From Terriglobia bacterium (GTDB lineage Bacteria > Acidobacteriota > Terriglobia > Acidiferrales > UBA7541), in contig JAIMAG010000001.1 of assembly GCA_023512135.1 (NCBI GenBank), forward strand, positions 186,001 through 250,000: 64,000 nucleotides of DNA, written 5' to 3'. Below, one piece after another: positions 36,770 to 46,008 of the stretch. The notes under the pieces are model-generated. The model was not told the origin of the DNA, searched no databases, and saw nothing but the letters and a program-made list of their open reading frames with translations. The position numbers and the translations under genes are program-made. Position 1 is the stretch's first letter. Each line of letters starts with the position of its first letter.

Positions 36770-37282
36770 GAGGAATCTGTTGAGAGGAGCCGCGGACCCT
36801 TCCGAGAGCTTCGGACTGCCATTTCGCACCGGTCATAGAGGCGGCGGTGCACGATTAGCCGGCGAAGAAAACCGGTCACGATGCCTGCCAGTTTCTGCCT
36901 GGAAGTTTGGGGAGAGCGACATCAGGGAATTTCAGGTAAGTCAACGAGTCGCAGGTGTATGACGGTTTCAGACCACAGCCATGTCTTCATGTCATGATCT
37001 CGATGGCTGTCGTGTTGAATGAAAGGCGAACCGTGGTTTGTCCCTCCCCGAGGTAGTACCCCGATGAGCGTAGGCTCCCTGGTTTCCCGAGATAACGGCG
37101 AGGGGGTGTGGGTGGTAAAAAGGCGGGGAGGTCCATCAGGTACCCTTCCCTCGCGACAGATATTTTTTTGAGTTGCTAGTTCTATGGGCTAAAAGTCTAC
37201 AACTCCGGACTGATGTGGAGACTCTCAGATGCTGACTGAATGTGGACAGACACAGCCCGATTCTCGGCCCCTCAGCTTTTTT
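36770..37282. other. Non-coding stretch between integrase module and IS element
   Basis: About 510 bases without a convincing gene. Frames here are short and have no ribosome site or known motif. Only weak hairpins are visible, for example around 37190-37225. Probably decayed mobile DNA. Confidence 0.5.
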
Positions 37283-38568
37283 GGGTGATGTAAAGAATTG
37301 TGTGGAAATTGGGAAGAGAGGGTGTTTCTTTCAACAGGTTGAGAAAACTGAAGGAAGGAGAACACCCTCATGAACGCAGAGTCGCATTCACGGCCCCGGA
37401 GCCTAGAGCAAGAGCCAGGTTCACTGCAAGGGGAGATTTGGTCTCAGTTCCGAGCCGTGTTGAAGCAAGAGTTGAAGACCATGATCGAGCAAGCCCTAGA
37501 AGAAAAACTCACCGCGCACTTGGCGGCCCGCTCCCATGAAAGCGCCGCCGGGCGGCGGGGCTATCGCAACGGGCACTGCCGGTGCCGCCCCTGACCCGCC
37601 ACGGAGAAATTCCTGACCTGGTCGTCCCGCGCGCGGAGGAAGGAGGCGTCGAGTTTCAGACGCTGGGCCGCTATCAACGCCGACAATTGGAAATCGACAA
37701 GATCCTGGGGCAACTGTTTCTGGCGGGGATCAGCAGCCGGCGGCTGCGGCAACTGAGCGAGGCCCTCTACGGCCAACGGGTCAGCGCCACGACCATTTCC
37801 CGGACCACGGCGCACTGGGCCGAGGAACTCGAGCAGTACCGCACGGCGCCGATTGCCGACGAGGAGGTCGAGTTTCTCTTCCTGGACGGGATCAGCGAAC
37901 GAGTCCGGGAGCTCGGCGTGGAGCGGAAAATTCTGCTCTGCGCGTTAGGGAGGACCGCGGCGGGGAAGAAACGCATCCTGGGATTCCGTCTGGTGGACGC
38001 CGAAGACACGGCCAGTTGGAAGGCTCTGCTGATGGAGCTGAAGGTTCGTGGTCTGACAGGAAAGCATCTGCGACTGATCACGGTGGATGGCTGTCCCGGG
38101 CTGCTGGCGGCGCTGAAGGAGATGTACCCGTTTCAGAGGGTCCAGCGCTGTCTGGCTCACCGGCTGCGCAACGTAGTGGTGAAACTCAAGCGCCATCAGT
38201 GCGGGCCAGTGATGGCCGAGTGCAAGCGCGTCTTCGCCGCTCCCTCGAAGTCGGAGGCAGCCCGCCGCTTCCGGGTCTGGGTCCAGCGCTGGCAAGTCGA
38301 AGCCTAGCGCGTGGTGCGCTGCCTGGAGAAAGATTTCTACCACCTGCTGCACTACTACGCTTTTCCGCCCGAGCTGTGGAAAAAGATCCGGACGACGAAC
38401 GTGCTGGAGAGAACCTTCTGGGAGTACCGACGACGCACGCGGCCCACGCAGGTCTTTCCTAATCCGGAGAGTGCGAAGAGGATTTATTACGGCGTGACCG
38501 ACTACCTCAACCAGAACTGGAAGGAGCGCCCTCGATGAGCATTTTCTACAAAAATCCTTGCATTACCC
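37283..38568 (+). mobile_element. Decayed IS256-family insertion sequence
   Basis: About 1.29 kb bounded by imperfect inverted repeats: the left end begins GGGTGATGTAAAGAATTGTG at 37283, and the right end, read inward from 38568, begins GGGTAATGCAAGGATTTTTG. The interior is a Mutator/IS256-type transposase broken by a frameshift and a stop. I see no matching 8-9 bp target duplication at the borders (GCTTTTTT against GTTGCATT), so the element is old or was rearranged. Confidence 0.75.
37370..38538 (+). pseudogene. IS256-family transposase, frameshifted and interrupted by TAG
   Basis: The N-terminus runs from ATG 37370 to GRRGYRNGHCR at about 37585, where the frame must shift to continue in the frame that covers 37582-38307. 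DDE residues are recognisable: Asp in FLFLDGISER, Asp in ITVDGCPGLL and Glu in VLERTFWEYRRRTRP. A TAG at 38305-38307 separates QRWQVEA from RVVRCLEKDFYHLLHYY in the same frame. With both lesions repaired the protein would be close to the normal 390-400 aa. Certainly non-functional as it stands. Confidence 0.85.
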
Positions 38569-38602
38569 GTTGCATTCTGCCCTCCTTCAGAGTATCTTTT
38601 GC

Positions 38603-39169
38603 CTAACCGAACTGCGTACCACATTCCTCACAGAACAGATTGGCGATGCTGTTTCTAGAACCACATTGGGTGCAGAACTTGTATCCTTGGCCATTGCTGG
38701 ACAAAGGCAGTGGAGTACGCTTCCCTTCAGAAAACAACACATACGCGCTCAGGCTTGCCGCCAAAAGCGAGAAAATCAGGGCTAGATAGAAGCCCGGTTC
38801 GAAACTGATTTGAATTAACCCTCCTGCCTGCTTAGAAAGCTCCGAGGTCAGTCTGGATTTCGAGGCAAGAAGAAACAAGCAAGCCAGTCCGCCGGCGGCT
38901 GCTGATGTCCCCGCAGCAGTCCTCGCCCGAGACAAGCTGAGCCCAAGTCCGCCCATCAGCGAGAAAAAGGCCAGCAGTGCAAGGGGTTCTGGGTCCACAC
39001 GCTCGGTCTTGGCCTGACCGAAGCCGGCGGGAACCTCGATCTCAGTCCCCGTGACGAGCTGTCTCCCGCTGAGTGTCAAGACTCTTACCCCGCTGCATGA
39101 GACGGTTGTGAATGGGAGGAAGAAACAAATTATTCCCAGAGCGAAAGTTGCGAGCCTGGCAAGCCTCAT
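38603..39169 (-). CDS. Membrane protein with C-terminal zinc ribbon
   Basis: 188 aa. Hydrophobic segments at about residues 5-25 (ATFALGIICFFLPFTTV), 64-80, 88-103 and 125-147, then a C-terminal zinc ribbon with two CxxC pairs (FCTQCGSRN and FCEECGTQF). The zinc ribbon most likely faces the cytoplasm. GGGGGG-type ribosome site just upstream of ATG 39169. Proteins of this layout are common and uncharacterised; I cannot name a role. A 40-bp repeated sequence lies 60 bases upstream of its start. Confidence 0.75.
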   Translation of the reverse strand: MRLARLATFALGIICFFLPFTTVSCSGVRVLTLSGRQLVTGTEIEVPAGFGQAKTERVDPEPLALLAFFSLMGGLGLSLSRARTAAGTSAAAGGLACLFLLASKSRLTSELSKQAGGLIQISFEPGFYLALIFSLLAASLSAYVLFSEGKRTPLPLSSNGQGYKFCTQCGSRNSIANLFCEECGTQFG

Positions 39170-39228
39170 CGCTGCCCCCCGGCACAGCTAGACTCGCTCT
39201 TGCCCTTGCCATGGGCGAGAGCACTCTA

Positions 39229-39268
39229 GCAATCGGCATGAGCCGGCAGGAACGGACATAAGCCGACA
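39229..39268. repeat. 40-bp repeat, copy 1, with 10-bp phased units
   Basis: This 40-base stretch matches 45921-45960 at 34 of 40 positions without a gap. It is built of ten-base units each starting near GGCA (CGGCATGAGC, CGGCAGGAAC, GGACATAAGC). It lies upstream of the minus-strand gene that starts at 39169. Confidence 0.6.
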
Positions 39269-39415
39269 ACCACTGTCCCTCTCCATCGGAGCCCCTGCGC
39301 CGACCCAAAGCGACACCTGAGCACTAGAGCCGGCGTCCTTGGCAGCTATGCGGCAAGCGAAAGCTAAATGCCTGCCAGTCCCTGGGTTCCCGGTCCAGCG
39401 CCCAGCGCCCTTAGC

Positions 39416-39619
39416 CTAGCGCACGATAAGGGTGACGTTGGTGGTTCGCTGGAGCGAGCCGGACGAGGCGGTGACCGTCACCGTGTAAGTTCCCGGCGGC
39501 GTGCCTGGCTGCCGGCTAGAAGGTGGAGCCTCCGCGCCCGCGCACGCCAACTGGAAAAGACCAATTGCAATCAGCAACGGGACCGAAAGATTGCTGACGC
39601 CAGTCGCTGGGGCATCAGC
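39416..39619 (-). pseudogene. C-terminal remnant of a large Ig-like repeat protein
   Basis: The minus-strand frame ending at TAG 39416 reads a hydrophobic segment (PLLIAIGLFQLACAG) and then PPGTYTVTVTASSGSLQRTT and NVTLIVR, the typical C-terminus of long acidobacterial Ig-like/FG-GAP surface proteins. Nothing upstream on this strand belongs to it: the neighbouring lipoprotein gene ends at 39619 in another frame. No start codon with a ribosome site is apparent. It is probably the stump left by deletion of a large surface-protein gene. Confidence 0.6.
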
Positions 39620-41847
39620 TAAAAAACGATTGTAATTATCCGAACTAGGTCACCGACGCGCACCGTCAACGTGTCAATCACACCTTCAAAGGTACCTGGA
39701 ACAAACAAGCTGCACGATTGATTGCCGCTGATGACGCACTGGGTTGCGTCTTGGTAGCCATCAGTACCGGAGATCGAGAGATGGACCACTGTTCCTGGTG
39801 GCGCACACCGGATTATAGCGGTGGCTACGTAGTTCTCGAACGGATCCGGATCCTCCGGAAACGTGAAGAACTCAGCGATATTCAACTTTCCTGGCAGCTC
39901 AAGCGGCAAGAGCGGGAACGGACCAGCCGGGCCTGCCAAGACGGTTTCACCAACGAAAGTGCCCTGCCCGGGAATGGTGACAACGGGCTTAAGGTGTACT
40001 CCTGAACCGAACAGAAGCTTTGTGTCTGCTAGCAGTGTCCTGCAGTCCTCTTTGGTGCCAGCCTTTACCTCATCCCACAAGATGCAACCTATCGTGAGGG
40101 CAAGAGACAGAGGTTTTCGTTTTCCTCCCGCCGCAAACCCGAGTTTGCACCCAGTAGCCCACACTTTCCCAAGGTCTTTCCCGAAGATTTTTTGCGACAG
40201 CGTCTCAGAGGTGCACCCTAATCTCAGAATGTTCTCATACCAACTTTTCGCAGTGCAGAATGCTGTCGCGACACCGACTGAGAACAGACAAGCATTCTCC
40301 ACAGCGACGTCTGCCAAGCCCATGCTTGTGGGTATCTTAAAGCCATACAGTCCGTCTCCAATTCGCTCTCCCAAAATCGTTCTTGTTTCGCTGGCATCAG
40401 TAAACTGTATCTGAGCCAGCGCGTTGTTTATTCCGGTCTCGCACTGTCGCACTTCCAATGTCGCGTTAACCCATGGAGGTAGCTCCTCCGCCGGGTCTAG
40501 CCCATGCCCTTTCGGCGGTTGTAATGCACTAGCACACTGCGGCAGGATTGTTCTCATTCGGGGAGCGGCTGGCGGAGGGATTTGCTCGGTATGGGAAATT
40601 TCGTCGGTCACGCCGGCTTTCTCCAACTCCGAGAGATCAATATCAACGACAATCTGTTCTGCGCCATCGGCGGAAATCACTGTGACCCCCACCAGGGTCT
40701 CTGACTTACGCACCATGCGCAAAATCGCACCATCAGAGGTGTAAAAGATGTGACGCAAGCCCTGCTCCTCGATCTTCTGGATGACCACATCTCCTTCGGG
40801 GGAGCGGGTCACTATGGCCGTAAGTTCGGCGGGTAAGCCCGCTGCATCGCGTGTCCCAATGTATTCAATGTTTTCCTGACTTGGTCCAACGATGCGCCAC
40901 AGCAGGGGGTCTGTCGGCGTGACGGCAAACTCCACCTCTGCGACGAGTAGTGAAGTCCTCGCTTCTGAGCTGCGGAAGCGAGCAAGAATGGTAGCGGTAC
41001 CGGACTTGGTAGGCCTGGCCAAACCCTGTTCGTCGATGGTGGCGATCGCCGTATCAGAGCTGATCCATTCCACCCGGGATGTGAGGTCTCGCAGGCTGTC
41101 ATCGGTGAAGCGGCCGATCGCAGTGAACTGCTGTGCCAGTCCAACCCTCGTTAGCGGACTCTCCGGCGAAATGGAAAGCGAAACGATGTCAATCACATTG
41201 ACAGGACTACTGCCCTGGATGGCTCCTTTGGTCGCGCGCACGATGGTCGATCCGGCACCGACGGCGGATAGAAGTCCGGTATTGCTCACGGTGGCGACGG
41301 TCAAGTCTGCGGTGGTCCATTCAACCTGGTCGGTCAAGTTTCGCGTGGAATTATTTGTATAAGTACCGGTGGCAGTGAGTTGTTGGCTGTCGCCAGCGAG
41401 CAGTGTGCCAAGCGTCGGTGTAATTGCAATGGATTGTAGGGCGATGAGAGTTACGCTGGCGGAGTCGGACTTTGTGGGATCGGCGACGCTCACCGCCTTA
41501 ACGCTAACGGTGTTCGGGGTGGGCAGGTTGGCGGGGGCTGTATAAAGTCCAGCCGACGTGATGGTCCCGACGGTGCTGTTACCACCTTCAACGTCATTCA
41601 CCAGCCACCGCACAGCCGGGTTGAAGCTGCCCGTCCCTTGTACCGTGGCGGTGAACTGCTGCGTGGTGCCCACCTCCACCGTCGCGGAGGCAGGCGACAC
41701 ACTCACCGAAGCGATTGTTGGAGCCGGTGGCGGAGGTGGAGGTGCCACCTCTTGCGTTGCACACCCTAGGATGCCATTCGTAAGCACCAGAACAGCCGCG
41801 AGGGCAACGCCAGGGCCTGGATGGAAAGATCGAGGCTCGAATCGCAT
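39619..41847 (-). CDS. BIG2-domain surface lipoprotein
   Basis: 742 aa. The signal ends in a lipobox (LTNGILGC), followed by a Pro run (PPPPPPAP) and about three bacterial Ig-like (BIG2) domains at residues 45-310, marked by VSVSPASATVEVGTTQQFTA, ITPTLGTLLAGDSQQLTA and LSISPESPLTRVGLAQQFTA. The C-terminal 400 residues are unlike these, contain about ten Cys (for example LPQCA, CETGIN, NACLF, RLGCTSE) and are not recognised. Expected on the outer membrane surface. It is one of a row of minus-strand secreted proteins. Confidence 0.85.
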   Translation of the reverse strand: MRFEPRSFHPGPGVALAAVLVLTNGILGCATQEVAPPPPPPAPTIASVSVSPASATVEVGTTQQFTATVQGTGSFNPAVRWLVNDVEGGNSTVGTITSAGLYTAPANLPTPNTVSVKAVSVADPTKSDSASVTLIALQSIAITPTLGTLLAGDSQQLTATGTYTNNSTRNLTDQVEWTTADLTVATVSNTGLLSAVGAGSTIVRATKGAIQGSSPVNVIDIVSLSISPESPLTRVGLAQQFTAIGRFTDDSLRDLTSRVEWISSDTAIATIDEQGLARPTKSGTATILARFRSSEARTSLLVAEVEFAVTPTDPLLWRIVGPSQENIEYIGTRDAAGLPAELTAIVTRSPEGDVVIQKIEEQGLRHIFYTSDGAILRMVRKSETLVGVTVISADGAEQIVVDIDLSELEKAGVTDEISHTEQIPPPAAPRMRTILPQCASALQPPKGHGLDPAEELPPWVNATLEVRQCETGINNALAQIQFTDASETRTILGERIGDGLYGFKIPTSMGLADVAVENACLFSVGVATAFCTAKSWYENILRLGCTSETLSQKIFGKDLGKVWATGCKLGFAAGGKRKPLSLALTIGCILWDEVKAGTKEDCRTLLADTKLLFGSGVHLKPVVTIPGQGTFVGETVLAGPAGPFPLLPLELPGKLNIAEFFTFPEDPDPFENYVATAIIRCAPPGTVVHLSISGTDGYQDATQCVISGNQSCSLFVPGTFEGVIDTLTVRVGDLVRIITIVF

Positions 41848-41927
41848 GACTGACTCCTTTTGTTCTCAATTCTCCTCAGCCAATTTTCGCGGATGCCGTC
41901 CGGAAGCTTTCCTTTTCGTTTGTCTAG

Positions 41928-42100
41928 GTCACCACTTCACCTCGCAGGGTCTATGCCGAAGTCGAACAGCTTGCCGCCCGCCGTGCCCAGACCACTTTGG
42001 TGCCGGCGTCAAAGAAGCTATACCCACCCGGGACGACGGCGACTCCACATCCGAGCTGGGTGTGCATACATCGTTGTGTTGCGGCAAACGGTTTGCCCAC
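41928..42100 (-). pseudogene. Truncated paralogue of the gene at 44907-45797
   Basis: The stretch near 41945-41985 repeats almost exactly the 3' end of the gene at 44907-45797 (GTAGGKLFDFGIDPAR and stop). Just upstream, in a different frame, VVPGGYSFFDAGTK resembles that gene's LAPGEYCFFYAGTN. A frameshift joins the two, and no start or upstream part is present. A duplicated and decayed gene end. Confidence 0.7.
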
Positions 42101-42113
42101 AACCGATGAGGCA

Positions 42114-43013
42114 TCACCTGGGCATCCCTCCAATAGCCATTACCTGCGAACGCGTCTCGAATTGCGCTCCTTCGAGCAGTCGCGTGTGCCGTTCGATGGC
42201 CAGCACTGCCAGAACCAGGCCGAACAGCATGAAGGCGCCCAAAGCCAGCCCTGCGGCCGTTACGGCAAGGTCGCGCGCTGCCCGTTTGCGCAGCACGGTC
42301 GCTTCGTGCTCGGCCTTGGCCTTTTGGTAGGCCTCGAGAACCCGTTTCTGCTCACGCCTGAACTCTTGCGCCCGAGCGTTTTCCCGGGCGGTACGCAGCT
42401 CCAGCCAAGCCCAAAATATCCGGGGGGCCTCCGCCGCGGTGGTACTGCGAAGAATAGACTGCGCCTCCTTGAGAATGGCCACCTTGATCTCTGGCCGGGA
42501 AGGGTTGATGCGGTAGCGGAAGCCGCTGAGGTCAACCGATTCCCGCGCATTGCCCTCGTCGAAACGAGCAAGCAGTGGCCGCAGCGAATCGCCCACTCCA
42601 GAGGCCACCTTGCGTCTCTGCCACCATTCGATGACGTACTGATCTTCCCAAGGGAGCTCTCTCTCGGCTGCCAGCATTCGAAGTGAATGCAGTTCATTGG
42701 CGATCGCTAACGCCGCAGCGCTCGGACCCGGTGCAGCCAGGGCGGAAGCGGTTGGAGGTTCGTCAGCAGTCGCGGCGGGCTGCTCCCTGCGACTCAAGAA
42801 ATTGTCCACGTCCACACGAGTGAGAGCCACGAGGGGTGGTTCCTTCACGGGGCCAGGCTCCTTGGGGGCCCAACTGGGCACAAGCGAATAAGTAAACGCC
42901 AGGCCCGCCCCAACCAACATCAGCGTCGCAATCACAGACAGAAACAGCGGCAGGAATCGAGCCCACCGCAACACAATGCCCCGCTCAAATTTCTCAACTA
43001 TCAGCTGCTTCAT
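42114..43013 (-). CDS. Membrane protein of unknown function
   Basis: 299 aa from ATG 43013, which has a strong AAAGGAGG site. One membrane segment near residues 21-45 (FLPLFLSVIATLMLVGAGLAF) and another near 250-275 (LAVTAAGLALGAFMLFGLVLAVLAI) flank a periplasmic region with a coiled-coil-like charged stretch (TARENARAQEFRREQKRVLE and on). No family recognised. It sits between the lipoprotein and the CsgG-like gene on the same strand and may belong to the same envelope system. A perfect palindrome lies 32-47 bases upstream of the start. Confidence 0.75.
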   Translation of the reverse strand: MKQLIVEKFERGIVLRWARFLPLFLSVIATLMLVGAGLAFTYSLVPSWAPKEPGPVKEPPLVALTRVDVDNFLSRREQPAATADEPPTASALAAPGPSAAALAIANELHSLRMLAAERELPWEDQYVIEWWQRRKVASGVGDSLRPLLARFDEGNARESVDLSGFRYRINPSRPEIKVAILKEAQSILRSTTAAEAPRIFWAWLELRTARENARAQEFRREQKRVLEAYQKAKAEHEATVLRKRAARDLAVTAAGLALGAFMLFGLVLAVLAIERHTRLLEGAQFETRSQVMAIGGMPR

Positions 43014-43044
43014 GTTTAGCCTCCTTTCTGAGAACCACATGAAC

Positions 43045-43060
43045 TGACTTTCCAAAGTCA
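43045..43060. promoter_or_regulatory. Palindrome upstream of the membrane-protein gene
   Basis: TGACTTTCCAAAGTCA is a perfect 7-2-7 palindrome just upstream of the ribosome site of the minus-strand gene starting at 43013. Possible operator; no regulator can be named. Confidence 0.4.
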
Positions 43061-43134
43061 ATTTCGTAAGAACCTTGCACCTTCGACCTGCGACCGGTGC
43101 CAACGGGATGACGGGGCATACTCAAATTCAACTC

Positions 43135-44745
43135 CTACGACTTCACGTAGTCTCGGATCATGCGGAGGACAAGGTTAATCAGGCGGCGGTTGTTTTCTTC
43201 GCCGCCCTCGTCTTCGCCGAAGACCAGGAAGACGAAATCGTAACGTCGCTCCTTGTTCTCCTTGCGGATGCGAAGCATTAGGCCTTCGCGATTTATCGTC
43301 TTGTTGAAATCTCTTGTGAAGATGAGGACGTCGCTGCCGGGAACAACGAAGCCGTGGTCCCCACCCCTGGGAACGAAGGACAAGCGGCCGAGCTGAATCC
43401 GCAGGGAGCCAATACACTGGCCGAGAAGGTGTCCGTGCAGCACATGGAATTCGACCGCGTCGCCGCGCTTCAGCAGTTGTTCCGCGGTGATTTCGGTCTC
43501 ATAAAAATCTCCCAGATAAAGCAGCGCTGCTCCGATGCGGCTCAGGATTTCATAAGTGCCGGGCTTCAGTGCGTCGGCTTTTCTGTACTCATCCAGCGCC
43601 TGCCCAAAATATTTATCCTCGAAGAATCGGTCTCCGCGGCGGATGTGTTCTCTGACTTTTTCCTCAACATCTATGGGATTTTCTTCACTTTTTCCGGACG
43701 GACTATTGGAACCAAGCACCTGCCGCAATTCTCGTGCGCGATTCATGTCCACTTTGAGGACATCCCCTTCTCGGCCGACCGACGCGATGTTCGCTCCGGC
43801 CTCGCTAACCTCGACCACACGCGCCATGGAGCGATCCGGGGCGCTATCCACATCGACAATCTCAACAATCCCGGTCTGTCGCCGCACCCGGTACACTTCC
43901 TGGCCTCTTTGGTCCCGGATGACCTGCTCGCCGGAGACAATCAGACGGTCTCCGACACGAAGTGAGTGGTTCTTTCCGACGCCTAGAATGCGGGTCTCCG
44001 CGCCAACCTGGGCCAGTACCTTTCCTTCCAGCTTCTCCAGTGCGGTCAGCTCTATCTCCGCGGCGGTTGGCCCGGCTTCTGGAGGTGGAAGCACCCGAGC
44101 CAAGTCGTTGAGCTTGCGCACAACCGCCTGGACGGCCTGAATCGTCGCCCGGCCGATCAGACTGTCCAGCCCTTCCTTGCTGGAGGCATGGAACATTCCG
44201 CCGGCAAGGATTTGGTCCCAGACCAGGGCTCCCGAAGTCGTGCTGATCCGCGTCTCGCTGCCGCTGCCGGATTCGCTCAGGGCAATTTGGCCGGTCTTCA
44301 GATTGATCAGACGGAAGTCAACACGGACGTCAACCCGCTGCCGGTAGCGGTCTAGAAATTGGATCACCCCCTGCACCAGCACTTGTTCTCTGAACTTTTG
44401 CTCGTTGAAGCTGAAGTTGGAAACTTTGCCCGCCAGGACGTAGTGGGCACCGGCCAGCTGCTGGGAGGCGAGGGGATTTTCTGCCCAATACGAGCTGTTG
44501 AAATCGATCCCGCGCAGCGCGTCCGCCACGGTCCCGGGATCCACCAGCTCGTAGTGGCGAGCTCCGGCGCGAGAGAGTTCCGTAATCAAGATCTCTGTAA
44601 GAGCGTTCCCAATGGTTGACTTTTCGGCGTTCGCAGGATTCTCCAACGCCTTAACCGCCACCCGGTGACGCAATGTCTGGGCCTCTGCCGAACCGAATGC
44701 AGCGCTCCACAAGACAATTACGCTGATCAGAACTCGAATCCTCAT
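43135..44745 (-). CDS. Secreted CsgG-like protein with tetratricopeptide-like region
   Basis: 536 aa with signal peptide (VLISVIVLWSAAFGSAEAQ); ATG 44745 has GGGAGGAAG upstream. Residues 25-215 resemble the CsgG family (VAVKALENPANAEKSTIGNA, LTEILITELSRAGARHYELV, HYVLAGKVSNFSFNEQ, RVDVRVDFRLINLKTGQIAL), which form or service outer-membrane secretion pores. A middle beta domain (KNHSLRVGDRLIVSGEQVIR) and a helical repeat near residues 370-440 (RRGDRFFEDKYFGQALDEYR) follow. The C-terminus (SDVLIFTRDFNKTINREGL) is not recognised. The lack of a lipobox argues against a canonical CsgG pore. Confidence 0.75.
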   Translation of the reverse strand: MRIRVLISVIVLWSAAFGSAEAQTLRHRVAVKALENPANAEKSTIGNALTEILITELSRAGARHYELVDPGTVADALRGIDFNSSYWAENPLASQQLAGAHYVLAGKVSNFSFNEQKFREQVLVQGVIQFLDRYRQRVDVRVDFRLINLKTGQIALSESGSGSETRISTTSGALVWDQILAGGMFHASSKEGLDSLIGRATIQAVQAVVRKLNDLARVLPPPEAGPTAAEIELTALEKLEGKVLAQVGAETRILGVGKNHSLRVGDRLIVSGEQVIRDQRGQEVYRVRRQTGIVEIVDVDSAPDRSMARVVEVSEAGANIASVGREGDVLKVDMNRARELRQVLGSNSPSGKSEENPIDVEEKVREHIRRGDRFFEDKYFGQALDEYRKADALKPGTYEILSRIGAALLYLGDFYETEITAEQLLKRGDAVEFHVLHGHLLGQCIGSLRIQLGRLSFVPRGGDHGFVVPGSDVLIFTRDFNKTINREGLMLRIRKENKERRYDFVFLVFGEDEGGEENNRRLINLVLRMIRDYVKS

Positions 44746-44906
44746 CACTTCCTCCCACTTTGCGATCAGTAAGATTCTGAGTTCGGTCCAAGAGGCGCGG
44801 GGCGTAGGCACCTGGCGACAGGAAGCCGGACTTGCCGGCAGATGTCGAATCCGCTTCGTCCGAGCCTCTCTTGAAAATTCTCCTCCCGACTGCTCGGGAA
44901 CATGGT

Positions 44907-45797
44907 TCACCGTGCAGGGTCTATGCCGAAGTCGAACAGCTTGCCGCCCGCCGTGCCCATGGCCATGTTCGTCCCTGCGTAGAAGAAGCAGTATTCGCCA
45001 GGCGCAAGGGGACTGCTGGGCACGACCTTGTAAATGCCGGGCGCGATCTTCTGGAATTCAAACTCGACGATGTCTTTGGAGCGGGTGCCGGTGGACGACC
45101 CGTATGCTCCGAATTCCCCCACTATGAGTTCCCGGTCTTTCTTCTTGCTATTCATCTTCGCCAAGATGAATTCATTGGGGCTGGAAGCGCCTCCGAAGAA
45201 ACTGCCGGAATAGCTCAGCCCGGACGTTTTTTGTTCAAAGTAGAACCAGAACTCGGGTCGCTCCTCGCTGATGCGCAGGTTTGACCGCGCACCGCGCACC
45301 ACTGCCTTCCATTTGGCTTTGGCGATTCCATAGGTCATTGCCGAGGCGAACATCCCGCCCGTTTTCCCCTGCGAATAGACCGACGGCTCCAACTGCACCA
45401 TTCGTTTGTCTCGCTTTTCCTTAGGTAGCCAGTAGATCCCGGGGTCGTGAGGCGAAAGTGGATCGTTCGAATCCGGTGGGGGATTACTGGCCGCCCCGTT
45501 TTGCTTCGCCGTTGCCTCGGCTGCGCCAGCCGCCTTGCCTGCTGCGTCCACCATCGCCTGGATGATGGCCTCGCTAACGCCAGCGTTCTTCAGCACCACA
45601 AGAGCTTCCAGCGAGGTGTCAAAGGCGGTTTTCTTGGCTTCGATAGCTTTGATGATCGTCGCTTCACTGAATCCAGCAGCGATCATTCGAAGGATGTCAT
45701 CGTTGGTGAGCGGTTTTTCTGACTGCGCAGTTGTGGTCGTGATGGCCAGCAAAACAGCGAAAGACGCCAGCCCCAGCCGAACAAGGTGTGTCTTCAT
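44907..45797 (-). CDS. Secreted protein of unknown function
   Basis: 296 aa with a clear signal peptide (LGLASFAVLLAITTTTAQ) and an AGGAGG ribosome site. Residues 28-75 form two short helical repeats about response thresholds (LTNDDILRMIAAGFSEATII, LEALVVLKNAGVSEAIIQAM), a pattern common in acidobacterial secreted proteins. A linker rich in Pro and Asn leads to a beta-rich C-terminal domain (EFWFYFEQKTSGLSYSG, LAPGEYCFFYAGTNMAMG). A decayed partial copy of its 3' end lies at 41928-42100. Function unknown. Confidence 0.75.
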   Translation of the reverse strand: MKTHLVRLGLASFAVLLAITTTTAQSEKPLTNDDILRMIAAGFSEATIIKAIEAKKTAFDTSLEALVVLKNAGVSEAIIQAMVDAAGKAAGAAEATAKQNGAASNPPPDSNDPLSPHDPGIYWLPKEKRDKRMVQLEPSVYSQGKTGGMFASAMTYGIAKAKWKAVVRGARSNLRISEERPEFWFYFEQKTSGLSYSGSFFGGASSPNEFILAKMNSKKKDRELIVGEFGAYGSSTGTRSKDIVEFEFQKIAPGIYKVVPSSPLAPGEYCFFYAGTNMAMGTAGGKLFDFGIDPAR

Positions 45798-45920
45798 GCC
45801 TTTTCCTCCTAGCCCGACGGGGCGGCGAGCGATTTACGAAATAGGCCCCTTGGAGCTGCGTTGCCCCACGCTGCCGCCCTCAATCCGCTTGATACCCTAT
45901 AAGGATGGGTATACAATTCG

Positions 45921-45960
45921 GCAATAGGCAGGAGCTGGCAGGAACCGGCACAAGCCGACA
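45921..45960. repeat. 40-bp repeat, copy 2, with 10-bp phased units
   Basis: 34 of 40 bases match copy 1 at 39229-39268. Units GGCAGGAGCT, GGCAGGAACC, GGCACAAGCC follow at exact ten-base spacing. It lies in the divergent region between the secreted protein gene (start 45797, minus) and the HTH-membrane gene (start 46009, plus). Confidence 0.6.
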
Positions 45961-46008
45961 TTTCGGACTCCGCAGGACAAACAGGCTGGTTTAAACGGCG
46001 GGTTTGCC

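Noticed and set aside
37270-38580. Target-site duplication of the IS256-like element
   Set aside because: The eight bases on either side of the inverted repeats do not match.
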